Notes under the pieces: generated by a model
Database searches by the model: none
What the model was told of the DNA's origin: nothing
What the model saw: only the letters and a program-made list of their open reading frames with translations
Shown here: one piece after another, positions 1-7,591 of the stretch
How the letters are laid out: every line of letters begins with the position of its first letter
How positions within the stretch are numbered: the stretch's first letter is position 1
From: Martelella alba
GTDB lineage: Bacteria > Pseudomonadota > Alphaproteobacteria > Rhizobiales > Rhizobiaceae
Assembly: GCF_006516955.1 (NCBI RefSeq)
Contig: NZ_VHLG01000008.1
Span: 1 to 64,000 of the forward strand
DNA: 64,000 nt
Direction of reading: 5' to 3'
Made by a program: the position numbers and the translations under genes

Positions 1-55
1 GAACATTGCGAAACGCACTCCTTCTCTTCGGATGCGTATCAATTCGCAACGACGC

Positions 56-670
56 CTATCGTCGGCAATGTGGGGCGCAGACAGCGCTTACGGAATGACA
101 GGGTACCTTTGCCATGATCTTCATGAAGAACACATCGCCCGGCCGGGCCTGTTTCGCGTCGATCGCCTCAAAGCCAGCTTCAGTGAAGTGATCGACAAGC
201 AGGTTTTCGCCGTCATTCCACCATTCCCGTGATCGGGCAAAGTCCGGCAGGTGGAATTTTCGGGTCTGCCAGTACCATGAGCGCACAAGCCCGTAGCAAT
301 CAAAAATCCCCGGAATGAAGCTGCGGCCGATCAGATCGGTGTCGAGGATCTGATCACCCCACCAGAGCACCGGTGTCGTTACCTCGCCGTCAGTGCTGAC
401 AATGCCGAAGGGGATAGCAGCGGCGATCTGGCTTTGCATGTCGGCGCCGGACGGCCAGTGCGGATGACGTTTTGCATTGTGGCTATGGATCACCGCTTCG
501 GGTTTCAGCGTCAGCCAGGTATCGGCCGGCATCTCGAAACCGTCTTGCGGGTCTGTGGCAATGTTTTTTACACGGACATAGACGCCCTTCGACACCACGC
601 CGCAGGCCTCTTGCGGCCATACCTCAAGCGCGTGGGCGCGCGCCGCCCCCTCGACTGTTTCGTCAAACAT
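56..670 (-). pseudogene. Truncated tail assembly protein (lambda gpK-like, JAB plus NlpC/P60)
   Basis: Two-domain tail tip assembly protein. The N-terminal JAB/MPN part keeps a JAMM-type pattern (Glu in QEACGVV, then HSH and a following Ser and Asp). The C-terminal NlpC/P60 part keeps the catalytic Cys in FDCYGLV. The reading stays family-like up to MAKVP and then turns into an unrelated 15-residue tail with a stop at 56. The catalytic His segment that normally follows directly (NHA.IY-like) is missing. The start at 670 has an AAGGA box 9 bases upstream. The gene is last in the visible tail operon, 12 bases after L. I infer a deletion or insertion junction near position 104, so the peptidase half should be inactive. 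A sequence or assembly artefact cannot be excluded. Confidence 0.7.
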
Positions 671-682
671 GGTTGTGATCCT

Positions 683-1435
683 TCAGGATGCCCGGCCGAC
701 ACCGGGAAAGGCCCGCGTCGGCAGGCCAGAAGTGCCGAAGCGCTTGACGCAGCCAGACTGTAAGAGCTTGCTGCACTTGTCTTCCGAGACAGAGACGGCA
801 TTGCCCGCCCGGTCAAAGCAGGCCGAGCCGGTATAGGGGCAGGTCACGCCGGCATAATCGAACTGCCCCGTCTCGCTGTTGAAGCGCCGGTAGCTATGCG
901 TGCAGGCGCTTTGCAGCACCTGACGGCCGGGAAGCTGACGGCCCTGCTGATCCATGGCGGCAGCCAGCGTCCACTCGATAAACACGCGGTTCTGGTTGGT
1001 CTTCTGTTCGATCCGATAGGTGTCGATCGGAAAGAAGGCATCCGGGTCCGCATCTTCCATCCCGTCTAGAAAGCGCCGGAAGGTGCGGATCCGGCGAAAG
1101 GTGCAGCCGACCAGATCGCCGAACTCATTGATGACGGCAGACAGTGCGCCATTGACATTGGCGACCTTCAGCGTCGGGCGTGGCATGGTGCCTTGCGAGG
1201 ACATTTCCCAGCCATCCGTCTCGATTGGTGTCGGGGCATAGGGATGACCGCCGAAGGAGACCTGCGCCTCCTCGAAGGCCGAAGAGGTAAAGCGATAGAC
1301 ACCGCCGCCGATCACCGTGGCGTCAAGCTCATAGAGATGGACGATATCATCGGCGACAAGGCCCTGTGCCGTGCCGGTGAGCGAATTGCCGGACTGTTCG
1401 GCAACCAGCATCACGCCAAAATGCGAACCGGTCAT
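683..1435 (-). CDS. Phage minor tail protein L (tail tip, Fe-S)
   Basis: 250 residues (lambda gpL is 232). Tail-tip component that acts between the tape measure and the host-specificity protein. The C-terminal part carries a Cys set (C178, C199, C206, C221, C229) matching the region that binds a 4Fe-4S cluster in lambda gpL. The N-terminal part has the typical beta-rich hub sequence with GWEMSSQG. Its ATG overlaps the upstream stop as ATGA, and it is followed by the K-like gene, as in lambda (M-L-K order, with one extra gene between M and L). Late structural gene of the prophage. Cluster binding is inferred from family knowledge, not shown here. Confidence 0.88.
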   Translation of the reverse strand: MTGSHFGVMLVAEQSGNSLTGTAQGLVADDIVHLYELDATVIGGGVYRFTSSAFEEAQVSFGGHPYAPTPIETDGWEMSSQGTMPRPTLKVANVNGALSAVINEFGDLVGCTFRRIRTFRRFLDGMEDADPDAFFPIDTYRIEQKTNQNRVFIEWTLAAAMDQQGRQLPGRQVLQSACTHSYRRFNSETGQFDYAGVTCPYTGSACFDRAGNAVSVSEDKCSKLLQSGCVKRFGTSGLPTRAFPGVGRAS

Positions 1436-1884
1436 TTGATCAGCGCCACAATCTCGGCAGCCGTAGTGCCGGTCGCCAGAACCTTTTGAGCCTTCACCGG
1501 CAGGACGGTATTGCCCTGAACCAGATAGGAAGCGGTGACGCCATCCATCTCGACCACCACCGCACCGCCCATACCGATATGCAGAGCGACAACGCCGGTC
1601 AGAACCGTCGTATCAGACGGCATGACAGAGGCGTGTTTCGCCGCCGGCGCCATAGCATCGGTCGCCGCCGCGGTCGTCTCACTTGCCGCCCTGATCGCAG
1701 CCGTCGCGGCATTGATCGCTTCCGCCGCCGCGCGTGTAGCCTCACTGGCGACCTTGATTGCCGTCTGCAGTGCCGTTGCCGTATCAGACAGGCCATGACG
1801 CGGGCTCAGCGATCCGTCATCATTGGTTTCTGCCGCAATCGGGCGCTGGACGCCACTGGCGTCGTTGACGTTGAGATTGGTCAT
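1432..1884 (-). CDS. Spike-base-like tail protein with Ala-rich helical N-terminus
   Basis: 150 residues. Residues about 35-90 form a low-complexity Ala/Thr/Glu helix that looks like a coiled stalk. Residues about 95-150 resemble the small beta domain of the RCAP_Rcc01079 spike base family, ending in the typical LATGTTAAEIVAL stretch. The same C-terminal motif occurs in the gene at 5271-5522. It lies between M and L, where lambda has no gene, and overlaps L by 4 bases, so it is translated with the tail genes. A structural or receptor-binding accessory role is inferred. The family name rests on the C-terminal motif only. Confidence 0.6.
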   Translation of the reverse strand: MTNLNVNDASGVQRPIAAETNDDGSLSPRHGLSDTATALQTAIKVASEATRAAAEAINAATAAIRAASETTAAATDAMAPAAKHASVMPSDTTVLTGVVALHIGMGGAVVVEMDGVTASYLVQGNTVLPVKAQKVLATGTTAAEIVALIK

Positions 1885-1893
1885 GCAGTCACC

Positions 1894-2241
1894 TCAGAGA
1901 TCATAAACGCGCTCAATCGACGCTGTGATCGTGTCATGGCCACCACCGGCGCCGGTGCGTGACCATTGTTTGCAGCGGAAGAGCTTTGCCTCGTGCTCGC
2001 GCGGCAGGGTCCATTCAAACGGATGGACACCGCGCAATGATAGAAAGAAGGCTTCAATCTGATCAGCCTGGGAAAGCGTCAGGCCCGGCCAGATAGCGTT
2101 GAACGCAATGCCGGTCGTATTCAGCCCGTCCCCTGCCCGCTGGCTGTATCCGTCACCGAAATTGCTTTCGAGTGTGCGGATCGTAATGTCCTTCGAACTC
2201 TGGATCGAAGGACAGGCTGGAGGCTCAAACTTGTCTGCCAT
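1894..2241 (-). CDS. Phage minor tail protein M
   Basis: 115 residues, close to lambda gpM (109). Distal tail protein of the tail tip complex. The sequence shows the family pattern: NFGDGYSQR near the N-terminus, then HPFEWTLP and a basic FRCKQW segment before the end. It directly follows the tape measure gene, sharing one base with it, and precedes the spike-base-like gene and L. That position is the H-M-L order of lambda. No frameshift or missing segment is visible. Confidence 0.9.
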   Translation of the reverse strand: MADKFEPPACPSIQSSKDITIRTLESNFGDGYSQRAGDGLNTTGIAFNAIWPGLTLSQADQIEAFFLSLRGVHPFEWTLPREHEAKLFRCKQWSRTGAGGGHDTITASIERVYDL

Positions 2242-4187
2242 CAGAAAGCCCCTCCCGCCAGAAGCCCGCGCGGCCGCAGATTATCGCGCAGCCGTGAATC
2301 AACCATCGCCTCAAGCTGCTTTCGGAAGGCCTGCCCCATGGCAGCAGCGTCTTTCGGATCCGTGCCATCCGGCACAGAGACGTTGATATCGCCGAAGGAA
2401 ATGGAATTGCTGACTGCGCCCGAATTTGCAGATGTTTGCACGGAAGCAAGCCTATGATTGGGGATGACCTGACCGCCACGTGGCAGGTTAACAAGCTCAG
2501 GGCCGCGCTCCCCCACCCACGAAAGCCCGCCCTGTGTGAAGTTTGTCCCGGTTGCATGCCCCGGAATCAGACTGGATAGCAGCCCGCCGCCAAACAGCCC
2601 GCCGAGCGGGCCATCACCGAAGAGCGCCGCCTGTGCGGCCGCCTCAACCATCTTGTTGATGAAGGTGTCGAGCGCATCATTGCCCGTCTCAATGGCGGGA
2701 ACCAGCGCCATAAAGCTGTCCTTGGCCGTATCGCGGAAGAATTCGGCGGTGTCGGTCGCCTTCTTTTGCTTGCTATCCTGCGCTTCGATTGCCTTGGTCA
2801 GCTTTTCGATCGCCGCCCGTTCGTCTTCCGTGGCATCGGCACCAGCCCGGCGAAGGTTTGCGAAGACCTTCTTTTGCTCGGCCGACATGGTCGACATGTC
2901 GAGTTCGTCCTGAAGCGCCTGGATCAGGTCTTTGACGGCATCCTTTTCCTTTTTGGTTGAGGCACCGCCGCTCTTGCGGGTTTCGGCAAGCCGGGCCTTC
3001 TTTGCCGCAAGACTGGCCTCAGCTTTGGCCTGAAGCTCCTCTTCCGTCGCGCTGCCGCCGGCCTTGGTATATTGCGCACGGATCCGCTCGATTTCCTGCT
3101 CGAGAGACAGCTGATCGGCTGTCAGGCTGTTCTGGTGGTCAATCTCAGCACTGACCTTGCGGTTTGCAGCAAGCTTGGCTTCCAGTGCCTCGCGCCCGGC
3201 ATTGTAATCATCCAGCTCTGCCATGCGCCGCGCGACGGCGCCATCGGTCGTGACATCCACAGGATCAAGCACCGTATCGTCCTCGGCAGATCCACCATGG
3301 GCCATAGCACCCATTTTCGCGCCGGCGGCCTGCGCCTGGACAACCTTGTCATGCGCACTTTCGACAAGCGCCATGAAGTCCCGCATGCCCTGCAAAAGCT
3401 CGCCGACCTTGGTCGTGACATCGATGACGGCGGATTTGAAGTTGGTGCTGACGATCAGCGCCATGGCTTCCCACTGGGCGTTGATATCCTCTGCCTTCTT
3501 CAGCAATTCCTCATCCATCACCGCGCCCATGTCACGGGCTTCCTGACGGGCATCGGCAATGCTCTGGGCACTGTCATCCATCAGCGAGGAAAACTGCTCG
3601 GCAGCCGTTCCGCCGAACATCTCATCAAGCACACGGATTTGCGCCGCCTTGTCCAGCTGCCGGATTTTTCCGATCAGCGTTTCGAACATCTTTGCCGGAT
3701 CATTGAGCATGCGGGAAAGCTGCCGGGCATTCAGCCCGAGACGCTGGAAGGATTCAGCAGCAGAGCCGCCGCCCGTCTTGACGAATTCATCGGCGCGAAG
3801 CTGCATTTCCTTCAGACCATCCGTCAGCGCATCAACATCGACTTTCGATTTTACCGCGGCGTATCGCAGTTCCTGGAACGCCTCGAAATCGACACCGGCG
3901 GTCTTAGCCGCCTTTCCGAGATCGGTCACAGCATCCACCGTTTCATGCACAGCGGAGACAACTGCGCCAAGGCCGAGCGATGCGGCGATGCCGGCGGGGC
4001 CGGCACTCAGAACGCTGAAGGCCTCGCCAAAGACATTCCCGAGACCGCCGATCTTCGATTTGATCGCCATGAAGGAGCTGGCAGTATCATTCGCCGCCAC
4101 CCGCGCCTGCATGCGGATCCGAGTCATGGCGCTTTTGAATTCGGTATCATCCGCACCAATTTTGACAGGAATATCCGGTCTGCTCAT
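2241..4187 (-). CDS. Tail tape measure protein (lambda gpH-like)
   Basis: 648 residues. Sets tail length and is thought to pass through the tail channel on injection. An N-terminal soluble part is followed by long helical segments rich in Ala, Glu and Lys (about 200-470), a Gly-rich hydrophobic stretch near 520-550, and the typical C-terminal LSWVGERGPEL segment seen in many tape measures. By the ruler rule of about 0.15 nm per residue the tail would be near 100 nm (inference). Its ATG overlaps the stop of the preceding chaperone frame (ATGA at 4184-4187). Long open frames on the opposite strand here are shadows. Confidence 0.93.
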   Translation of the reverse strand: MSRPDIPVKIGADDTEFKSAMTRIRMQARVAANDTASSFMAIKSKIGGLGNVFGEAFSVLSAGPAGIAASLGLGAVVSAVHETVDAVTDLGKAAKTAGVDFEAFQELRYAAVKSKVDVDALTDGLKEMQLRADEFVKTGGGSAAESFQRLGLNARQLSRMLNDPAKMFETLIGKIRQLDKAAQIRVLDEMFGGTAAEQFSSLMDDSAQSIADARQEARDMGAVMDEELLKKAEDINAQWEAMALIVSTNFKSAVIDVTTKVGELLQGMRDFMALVESAHDKVVQAQAAGAKMGAMAHGGSAEDDTVLDPVDVTTDGAVARRMAELDDYNAGREALEAKLAANRKVSAEIDHQNSLTADQLSLEQEIERIRAQYTKAGGSATEEELQAKAEASLAAKKARLAETRKSGGASTKKEKDAVKDLIQALQDELDMSTMSAEQKKVFANLRRAGADATEDERAAIEKLTKAIEAQDSKQKKATDTAEFFRDTAKDSFMALVPAIETGNDALDTFINKMVEAAAQAALFGDGPLGGLFGGGLLSSLIPGHATGTNFTQGGLSWVGERGPELVNLPRGGQVIPNHRLASVQTSANSGAVSNSISFGDINVSVPDGTDPKDAAAMGQAFRKQLEAMVDSRLRDNLRPRGLLAGGAF

Positions 4188-4426
4188 GGAGCCTTCCCCT
4201 TGCGAATGGATTTCTGCGGACCGTGCCCGGCAACGATTGCCCGGATCCGATCACGACTGACCGGACTTGGCGAACTGGCTTTCCCGGTCACGCCATCAAT
4301 GGCCATGACAAGCTCTGCAGGCGTCGCCGCCCAGAATGTCGCCGGCGTCCAGCCGATCTTTTCCGAACCGATCGCAATCTGGAAAAGCGTGCGGATATGA
4401 TCCGCGATCAGGACACCGGCTGGTCT
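4184..4426 (-). CDS. Frameshift extension (T domain) of tail chaperone GT
   Basis: An 80-codon segment in the -1 frame relative to G, running from the A7 slippery run to a TGA that overlaps the tape measure ATG. The sequence (IAIGSEKIGWTPATFWAATP...) matches the small TAC_6 / rcc01693-type chaperone of phages and gene transfer agents. Read backwards, this frame hits a TAG shortly before the slippery run and contains no ATG, GTG or TTG between that stop and codon 41. It therefore cannot be started conventionally as a full domain. Slipping on A-AAA-AAA would give a 211-residue fusion (131 from G plus 80). This parallels lambda gpGT. Efficiency is unknown. Confidence 0.8.
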   Translation of the reverse strand, partial: RPAGVLIADHIRTLFQIAIGSEKIGWTPATFWAATPAELVMAIDGVTGKASSPSPVSRDRIRAIVAGHGPQKSIRKGKAP

Positions 4427-4818
4427 TTTTTTGCCGAGACGGCTGCCTCTACCTGCTCGGAGACAGACACGGTTTCGCGCAAGCTATTGCCCGCCTCGAT
4501 ATGGGCGGTCAACGCCTTCTCGATCGCCTTGCGCCAGTTCGACTGGTCGGCGGCCGAGATGTTTTTGTCGGAGAGCACTTTCGCAGCAAGCTCGGCCGCC
4601 TGTTCATCCGTCTCGGTGACGGCAAGACAGCGGATGGCGCAGGAAACAGCGAAGGGTTCGAAGCCCAGAAGGCGCTGATAGATCTCATCCATCGAGCGGG
4701 CGCCAATCGCCTGTGACAGCCGCATCAGCCCACCAAAGGTGACGGCCACGACAAAGGCCTTGTTGCCAATCGTGACCGCTGCCTCACCGCGCAAAGGGTT
4801 TGCGAAGGCCGTCGTCAT
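4408..4818 (-). CDS. Tail assembly chaperone G (GTA gp10-like)
   Basis: 136 residues, like lambda gpG (140). Chaperone that coats the tape measure and recruits tail tube subunits. The N-terminus (ANPLRGEAAVTIGNK) matches the gene-transfer-agent gp10 / TAC_11-type family. Near the 3' end the message reads GCA AAA AAA GAC, giving a run of seven A at 4426-4432, then stops at 4408. The downstream chaperone domain lies in the -1 frame and has no ATG, GTG or TTG start upstream of it, so this gene is probably also read through by a -1 frameshift to give a G-T fusion. It starts one base inside the stop of the major tail protein. Confidence 0.85.
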   Translation of the reverse strand: MTTAFANPLRGEAAVTIGNKAFVVAVTFGGLMRLSQAIGARSMDEIYQRLLGFEPFAVSCAIRCLAVTETDEQAAELAAKVLSDKNISAADQSNWRKAIEKALTAHIEAGNSLRETVSVSEQVEAAVSAKKDQPVS

Positions 4819-5231
4819 CAGGCCGCCGCCTCAAAGGCGACATCGCCATCGAAGACGCCGGCAAGATCGCAGGTCATTTCGGCGGTCTTGTCGCCCTGGA
4901 AGTTGGCAGAAAGCATCCGCATCGGACCTTCAAACGTCCCGACGCCCGGCACAGTGACCTGATAGTCGTTCAGCGATTGCCCGAGGATATCCTGCAGCAC
5001 CAGCGCCTGCGTTGCCGAAGAGACATAGGCGCCGGATCCTGACCAGCGCACCGACTGGACGCCGCCAATCGAGGAATATTTGAGGACGCCGCCCGGATTG
5101 TCGCAATCCGGCCTGGTCGTATCGACTTCCTCATTGTTGATGTTGAGTGAACGCTGTTCGACTACGCAGACGATATCGAAGGTTTCGGCATCATTCTTGC
5201 GCTTGATAATAAGTTCTCTGCCCAGGGCCAT
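4818..5231 (-). CDS. Major tail tube protein (gpV position)
   Basis: 137 residues. Forms the stacked hexamer tail tube. The sequence (MALGRELIIKRKN at the N-terminus, GGVQSVRWSGSG, FEGPMRM and a Thr/Glu/Asp-rich end) fits the Phage_tail_2 / GTA gp9 type. It is much shorter than lambda gpV (246 residues), consistent with lacking a C-terminal Ig-like domain. It is followed with a one-base overlap by the chaperone G gene. It lies in V position of the lambda-like order, separated from the U-like gene by the inserted diguanylate cyclase and the spike-base-like gene. Confidence 0.85.
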   Translation of the reverse strand: MALGRELIIKRKNDAETFDIVCVVEQRSLNINNEEVDTTRPDCDNPGGVLKYSSIGGVQSVRWSGSGAYVSSATQALVLQDILGQSLNDYQVTVPGVGTFEGPMRMLSANFQGDKTAEMTCDLAGVFDGDVAFEAAA

Positions 5232-5270
5232 ACCCAGGATCCTTTCGAAACAATGATGGAGGGGAAACGC

Positions 5271-5522
5271 TCACCAGAGCGCGACGATATCCGAAGCCGT
5301 GGTGCCGCTCGCCTTCACGCGGGCAAAGACGCCCAGCACATAGCCGGTCGGGTGGTTCTTCAGCGTCACTTCCGTGCCGCCCCTGGTGATGCCGCAGATG
5401 TCACCGCCCTGCCCGAGATAGAGCGTCGAGGCCTGCGGCAAATCGGTATCGTCATCCGGCACGACAGGCGCACCGAACCAGAAGGGCTGGTCAAGACCGC
5501 CCTGTTTGGATGTGGGGTTCAT
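5271..5522 (-). CDS. Small spike-base-like phage protein
   Basis: 83 residues. The ATG at 5522 is preceded by AGGGAGA, which decides this start over the longer open frame. The C-terminal half has the beta-domain pattern of spike base proteins, ending in ASGTTASDIVAL, almost the same ending as the protein at 1432-1884. The N-terminus is Gln/Asp/Pro-rich (DQPFWFGAPV). It lies just upstream of the major tail protein on the same strand and just downstream of the inserted cyclase gene. A head or tail decoration role is likely but unproven. Confidence 0.6.
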   Translation of the reverse strand: MNPTSKQGGLDQPFWFGAPVVPDDDTDLPQASTLYLGQGGDICGITRGGTEVTLKNHPTGYVLGVFARVKASGTTASDIVALW

Positions 5523-5800
5523 GGAGTTTTCTCCCTGGGGACCGGTTCTGAAAACCGGAGAGTGAATGATTGATTTGGCCGTCTTCGTCGCCAGACCGAC
5601 CTTTATCTCGGGCTGTTCGTCGCACTGAAACTTCAAGAAAAAGCTGACATAGACAGACCATCCTAAATAAAAGCAAATAATATCAATTGATTAATCATAA
5701 AACTCTAAAGTCGATATACAAACTCCAGAATTGACGCTATTCAATAAAATTTATCGCACTATATATCTGGTTCTCTGTTTCAACTGGACCCGCCGATGAC
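5523..5800. promoter_or_regulatory. AT-rich promoter region of the moron cyclase
   Basis: About 160 bases (5641-5800) are much richer in A and T than the phage genes on either side. They contain a TTGACG at 5731 and TATATAT at 5760. The 23-base gap between them is longer than usual, so I do not assign an exact promoter. The region lies between the minus-strand spike-base-like gene and the plus-strand cyclase, so it most likely drives the cyclase independently of the late operon. Confidence 0.45.
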
Positions 5801-6751
5801 ATGAGAGAACTCTTTGAACGAGCTCAACATGGAACCCATGCCTCGCAACGTGACCTTCATATTATTCTGGACGCATTGCCAATTCCTATTTCCTGGGCCT
5901 ACACCTCGAGCGGCGAGATCCAATTTGTAAATCTCGCCTTCAAGCAGCTTTTTGGCTACCGCGATGACAGCTTCAAGACGGTCGCTGACTGGATTGAAAA
6001 CAGTTACGTCAAAGAATCGGACAGGAAGCTGACGAGACAGAGATGGCAAGATATCTGGCAGCCAGCGGGCGTTGGAATTTCCGAAGTTCTACCGATTGAA
6101 CTCGATGTTCGCTGTGCAGATGGCTCCATCGTGACGGTCATCCACCGGGGAACGCTCCTTCATGATATCGGGATCGCGATTGCCACGTTTGAGGACTTCA
6201 CTGCTCAGAAGCGAGCAGAAGAAGCACTTCATCGCCTGTCCTTCGAGGACCCGCTTACCGGAGCAGGAAACAGACGCGCCCTCCAGATGCAATGGGAAAA
6301 AGAAACGTCGGCGCGACTGGGAGATCAAACGCTGCCGCTGACAGTGCTGATGCTAGACCTTGACGGTTTCAAAGCGGTCAACGACAGCCTCGGACACGAC
6401 ATTGGCGATTCTATTCTGATTGAAACCGCCAGGCGAATTCAGCAATCCCTTCAAGCCAATGGAGCACTTTTCCGTTTTGGCGGAGACGAATTTGTCGTGC
6501 TGCTTACAGGCTTGGTTACGGCCAAGGAGGTGGAATTTCAGTGCACGCATATAAAGCAAGCGATCAGCGCCCCTTTCAAACACGTTAGTGACCATATTCG
6601 TCTCGGAATGACAATCGGCATTAGTCAATGGCCCGAGGACGGTCCAAATTTAAGCGACGTACTGAAGAAAGCGGACCAAGCGCTTTATAGCATGAAGAAA
6701 ACGAACAAAGGAGGCTGGCAATGGCACGCTCAGCCCCAAAGCAATCATTAA
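5801..6751 (+). CDS. PAS-GGDEF diguanylate cyclase (prophage moron)
   Basis: 316 residues. Predicted to make cyclic di-GMP from two GTP. Residues about 20-135 form a PAS fold (SGEIQFVNLAFKQLFGY) and the rest is a GGDEF domain with the metal site DLDGFKAVND and an intact signature GGDEF at 227-231. The RxxD inhibitory site that normally lies just before the signature is absent (QANG instead), so product feedback should be weak. No signal peptide or membrane segment is visible, so it is cytosolic. The gene is alone on the plus strand within the minus-strand tail operon and is AT-richer than its neighbours. It looks like a lysogen-expressed moron. The start at 5801 has only a weak ribosome binding site. 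Confidence 0.9.
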   Translation: MRELFERAQHGTHASQRDLHIILDALPIPISWAYTSSGEIQFVNLAFKQLFGYRDDSFKTVADWIENSYVKESDRKLTRQRWQDIWQPAGVGISEVLPIELDVRCADGSIVTVIHRGTLLHDIGIAIATFEDFTAQKRAEEALHRLSFEDPLTGAGNRRALQMQWEKETSARLGDQTLPLTVLMLDLDGFKAVNDSLGHDIGDSILIETARRIQQSLQANGALFRFGGDEFVVLLTGLVTAKEVEFQCTHIKQAISAPFKHVSDHIRLGMTIGISQWPEDGPNLSDVLKKADQALYSMKKTNKGGWQWHAQPQSNH

Positions 6752-6794
6752 GGCTATTCGATTTCACGCGATAAAAGATAAGATAGGTCAGTTA

Positions 6795-7259
6795 CTATTC
6801 GGCACTGGCGTCAGCATTGCCCGCCAGCGTCACATAATCCACCACATAAGTCAGCGCCCCAATCCCAAGCGAGATCCCAGTCGCGCGATCGACATAATGC
6901 CGGCTTTCGTCCAGCACCATTTCAATCACCAGACCGTCGAGCTTGATTGCAGCGCCAAGCGCCGTCTCGATCTCGACCGCCAGCCGGTCAAACTCGATAT
7001 CGGGATCTTCGGCCTTGAAGTGGACGATGATATCGATCGGCAGGCGCCGGTCGTAACCATCCTCACCATTCGGCCCGGCACAGGGGCGAATGGTTGCCGT
7101 CTCCTGCTTTTCCGACCATGTGGCGGTCAGCGCCGGAAGAAGGCTTTCGCGGATTGCCTCGGTGCGGGCGCGTTTGACCTTGCCAGCGCCGGAGAATTCC
7201 GGGATGGCCGAAAGCCGGGCGAGAAGCGCGTCAAAAATCTGTGTTCGCATATGCGCCAT
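6795..7259 (-). CDS. Tail terminator / minor tail protein (U-like)
   Basis: 154 residues. Position between FII and V and the overall pattern (an N-terminal helix IFDALLARLSAIP, a central LLPALTAT strand region, PIDIIVHFKA, and a C-terminal YVVDYVT strand) fit tail terminator proteins of the gpU type that cap the tail tube. It shares its first base with the last base of the preceding head-tail gene. Lambda has Z and U here; a Z-like gene in this phage may instead be at 15895-16638. Assignment is by position and fold pattern rather than a strong motif. Confidence 0.65.
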   Translation of the reverse strand: MAHMRTQIFDALLARLSAIPEFSGAGKVKRARTEAIRESLLPALTATWSEKQETATIRPCAGPNGEDGYDRRLPIDIIVHFKAEDPDIEFDRLAVEIETALGAAIKLDGLVIEMVLDESRHYVDRATGISLGIGALTYVVDYVTLAGNADASAE

Positions 7260-7591
7260 CAGACATTGCCTTTCAGGAAGAGCACCTTCATCGCCCGGCC
7301 GTCATCGGCCTGATTGGCGATTTCGAAGGTTTGGCCGTTGATCTGAACGCTGTCGCGCTGGCTTTCGAGATCATCGAGGCCAGTTGCCGGAACGCTGAGC
7401 GTTTGCGTGATGCCCTCAACATCCTGGCCAAATTCGTCACCGAGATCGCGGCCGATTTTCTGCCGCAGGATCCCGCGCACCGGCTTTGCCTGCACGACAC
7501 CGTCGATCGTAAACAGGCAATCGACATTGCCGAATGCCCCGGCAAATTCCTCACCGAGGCCGGCAAACAGCTGTGGCCGGGCGATGCTCAT
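7259..7591 (-). CDS. Head-tail attachment protein (FII-like)
   Basis: 110 residues (lambda gpFII is 117). Completes the DNA-filled head and offers the tail docking surface. The FGNVDCLFTIDG stretch after a short helical N-terminus and the C-terminal beta-rich half fit the Phage_attach family. It overlaps the 3' end of the FI-position gene by 4 bases and the U-like gene by one base, so the three are translationally coupled. The order E-FI-FII is that of lambda. Confidence 0.72.
   Translation of the reverse strand: MSIARPQLFAGLGEEFAGAFGNVDCLFTIDGVVQAKPVRGILRQKIGRDLGDEFGQDVEGITQTLSVPATGLDDLESQRDSVQINGQTFEIANQADDGRAMKVLFLKGNV

Noticed and set aside
1-104. Possible left attachment site of the prophage
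   Set aside because: No copy of the tRNA-Arg 3' end is present; only an 8-base chance match to the right flank was found.
3072-4400. 442-codon open frame on the plus strand opposite the tape measure gene
   Set aside because: It is antisense to an obvious tape measure, has no ribosome site and no recognisable domain; typical of high-GC shadow frames.
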